From Tillandsia leiboldiana (Eukaryota; Streptophyta; Magnoliopsida; Poales; Bromeliaceae), in contig CM055066.1 of NCBI GenBank assembly GCA_029204045.2, forward strand, positions 48,376,972 to 48,440,971: a stretch of 64,000 nucleotides of DNA. Direction: 5' to 3'. A program made the translations under genes and the position numbers. This document shows positions 62,651-64,000 of the stretch, piece by piece (position 1 is the stretch's first letter; each line of letters opens with the position of its first letter). Below the pieces are notes generated by a model that saw only the letters and a program-made list of their open reading frames with translations, searched no databases and was not told where the DNA came from.

Positions 62651-64000
62651 TGTCACGCCCCAGGGTCGAAACTGCGATCCGGGCCCGCCAACAGATCCGC
62701 CGCCCATACGGAAAGCCACATATGGACGAAACGTCTAACCTATAAAAGATAATACTACAGCTATACAGATATCAGAGCTGAAAAATATACTACTGAAATA
62801 AGATAATACATATCCAAATAGTACAAGTCTGAACCTCACAATACAAAAGTCTCTCAAAAATAAAACTCTCAAAAGTAACTATCTACAATAATCCAGCAGA
62901 CTGTACTATAAAGATCCAAAAAGGATACCACTATACTCCAAGGACGGGTAGGGAACTAGCTCGTGACTCCCTCACCTCGAACTGCTGTCTCCGCTCGAAC
63001 AGAAGCCGGAACAGCTACCTCGAAAAAACCTGTCACCACAGCAGGTGTGAGAACTACACCGTCACGTAGTTCTCAGTGGGTACCGCCACCAAGCCCGACG
63101 GTCTACCCACTAAGTCTACTAGAGGCATAAGATAACATGAAAACTGGAATAATGTAAAGATAAGCTAGAAAGAAATCTACAGCTATCATGCCTCTATCTA
63201 CAATGCTCAAAAGGTGATACAGATGAAAACGATGCATCGACTCTAACCCAATATACTCAATTAACCTAATCACAGTGACTGCCACATGGGGTCCAGTCAA
63301 ACCTGCCCCTACCTACTGCCATTACATCCACGGAGTACTGGACTTACATAGGGCGTCCTTGACTGCCAAAACTGGCCCAGCCAGAAGGACTGTGTCGATA
63401 AGTCACGATAGCAAAGTAACAGGCCCAGCTCCAGAGCGGCACTCGTGGGGCGCGACCCCAACGAGGAAAGTATCCGTGCATCTCTGTCGAGCTCAATATG
63501 ACTCATGCAGGCTATAATCCAAATTCACGATCAACAAGATCGACAATAACCAACATCACATCTCTAACTCACGGGCTGAAAATACTCGACAGCCAGGACC
63601 GCCGTCAACCCAACGGCTCCCCAAATAGGACATCAACTCAACATGTAAACTCACTAGCTGGGTATACTCCATAGCCGACAACAATGAAGGGTAGAAAGAT
63701 TAGAACCTACAACCCAAATCAAACAAGAACAGGCTCTGGGCATAGCCTCTCGTTGTTCTCGACCCAAAGAAAAAGGCAGCCCTTAGAATCCATATCACTC
63801 GAACTCTCTCGGGTGAAGAAGTTTACAGAAAAGGTGATATTTATTATCGAAAACCATTTTCACTCAAACCCACGCGGGGTGACGACTAAAAGTAGTTCCT
63901 TTTTGTAAAACCATCTTGATTTAAGGAAGCCCATTTTAATGAATTTTAGCTATTTTAGAAAAAGCATATAGAAAACAAGTTTTATTCCCAAACCTCGAAG
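62651..64000 (-). mobile_element. LTR-B4, reversed family-B LTR (runs out of the window)
   Basis: It begins TGTCACGCCCCAGGGTCGAAACTG on the plus strand in two parts (TGTCACGCCCC at 62651, then AGGGTCGAAACTG), the reverse complement of the LTR-B3 end at 22770-22801. It continues with matching GATCCGCC and CTATAC words. Only the 3' portion is in view. No gene is visible. Confidence 0.75.

Overview
The window looks like intergenic DNA from a flowering plant with a large, retrotransposon-rich genome. I found no host protein-coding gene, rRNA, tRNA or CRISPR array. Every base can be assigned to nested LTR retrotransposons or their remnants. The plant assignment rests on element type: two Sirevirus-class Ty1/copia elements, one chromodomain-bearing Ty3/gypsy element of the Tekay/Del type, TRIM elements, and primer-binding sites matching plant initiator tRNA-Met. 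The species cannot be named from the sequence.

Layout, left to right. Coordinates 1-18262 hold solo or partial LTRs of one GC-rich family (called LTR-B), broken by a solo LTR of a second family (LTR-A, 2792-5273) and by a decayed Sirevirus, Sire-1 (5882-17311, duplication GAGGA). Sire-1 itself carries a complete 574-bp TRIM element (13709-14282, duplication TTGGT). At 18263-23120 a TRIM-like tandem (T-2) is split by solo LTR-D1 (18544-23026, duplication GAGGG), which is split in turn by solo LTR-B3 (19870-22801). A short-LTR element with a decayed gag (E) follows at 23121-24293, then a reversed LTR-D2 at 24294-25280.

From 25281 to 62116 runs an old gypsy-like internal region (G), split by two giant solo LTRs of family C. 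LTR-C1 spans 26607-43893 (duplication GGCCC). It contains solo LTR-A3 (29191-42750, duplication AAAAG), which contains the intact Sire-2 (29762-40703, duplication GTGGC). LTR-C2 spans 45166-61633 (duplication TCTGG). It contains a reversed solo LTR-A2 (45253-47877) and the two-LTR gypsy element F (51108-61003, duplication GTAGA). LTR-D3 and a reversed LTR-B4 complete the window.

Sire-2 is the most important unit. Its LTRs differ at one position that I found in 1337 bp, and its gag-pol frame is open for 1705 codons. Downstream lies a separate ORF with a hydrophobic N terminus and a C-terminal coiled coil. That ORF appears to have its own promoter (an array of GATCCGGATC palindromes plus a TATA box, like the LTR's own U3) and a 380-nt leader intron. 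The R/U5 leader also contains an array of about eight small hairpins sharing one loop but with different, internally complementary stems. These are the best candidates here for something undescribed. Other notable structure includes dense CACGTG arrays and TATA-proximal palindromes in families B and C, and hypervariable GC-rich minisatellites inside LTR-A.
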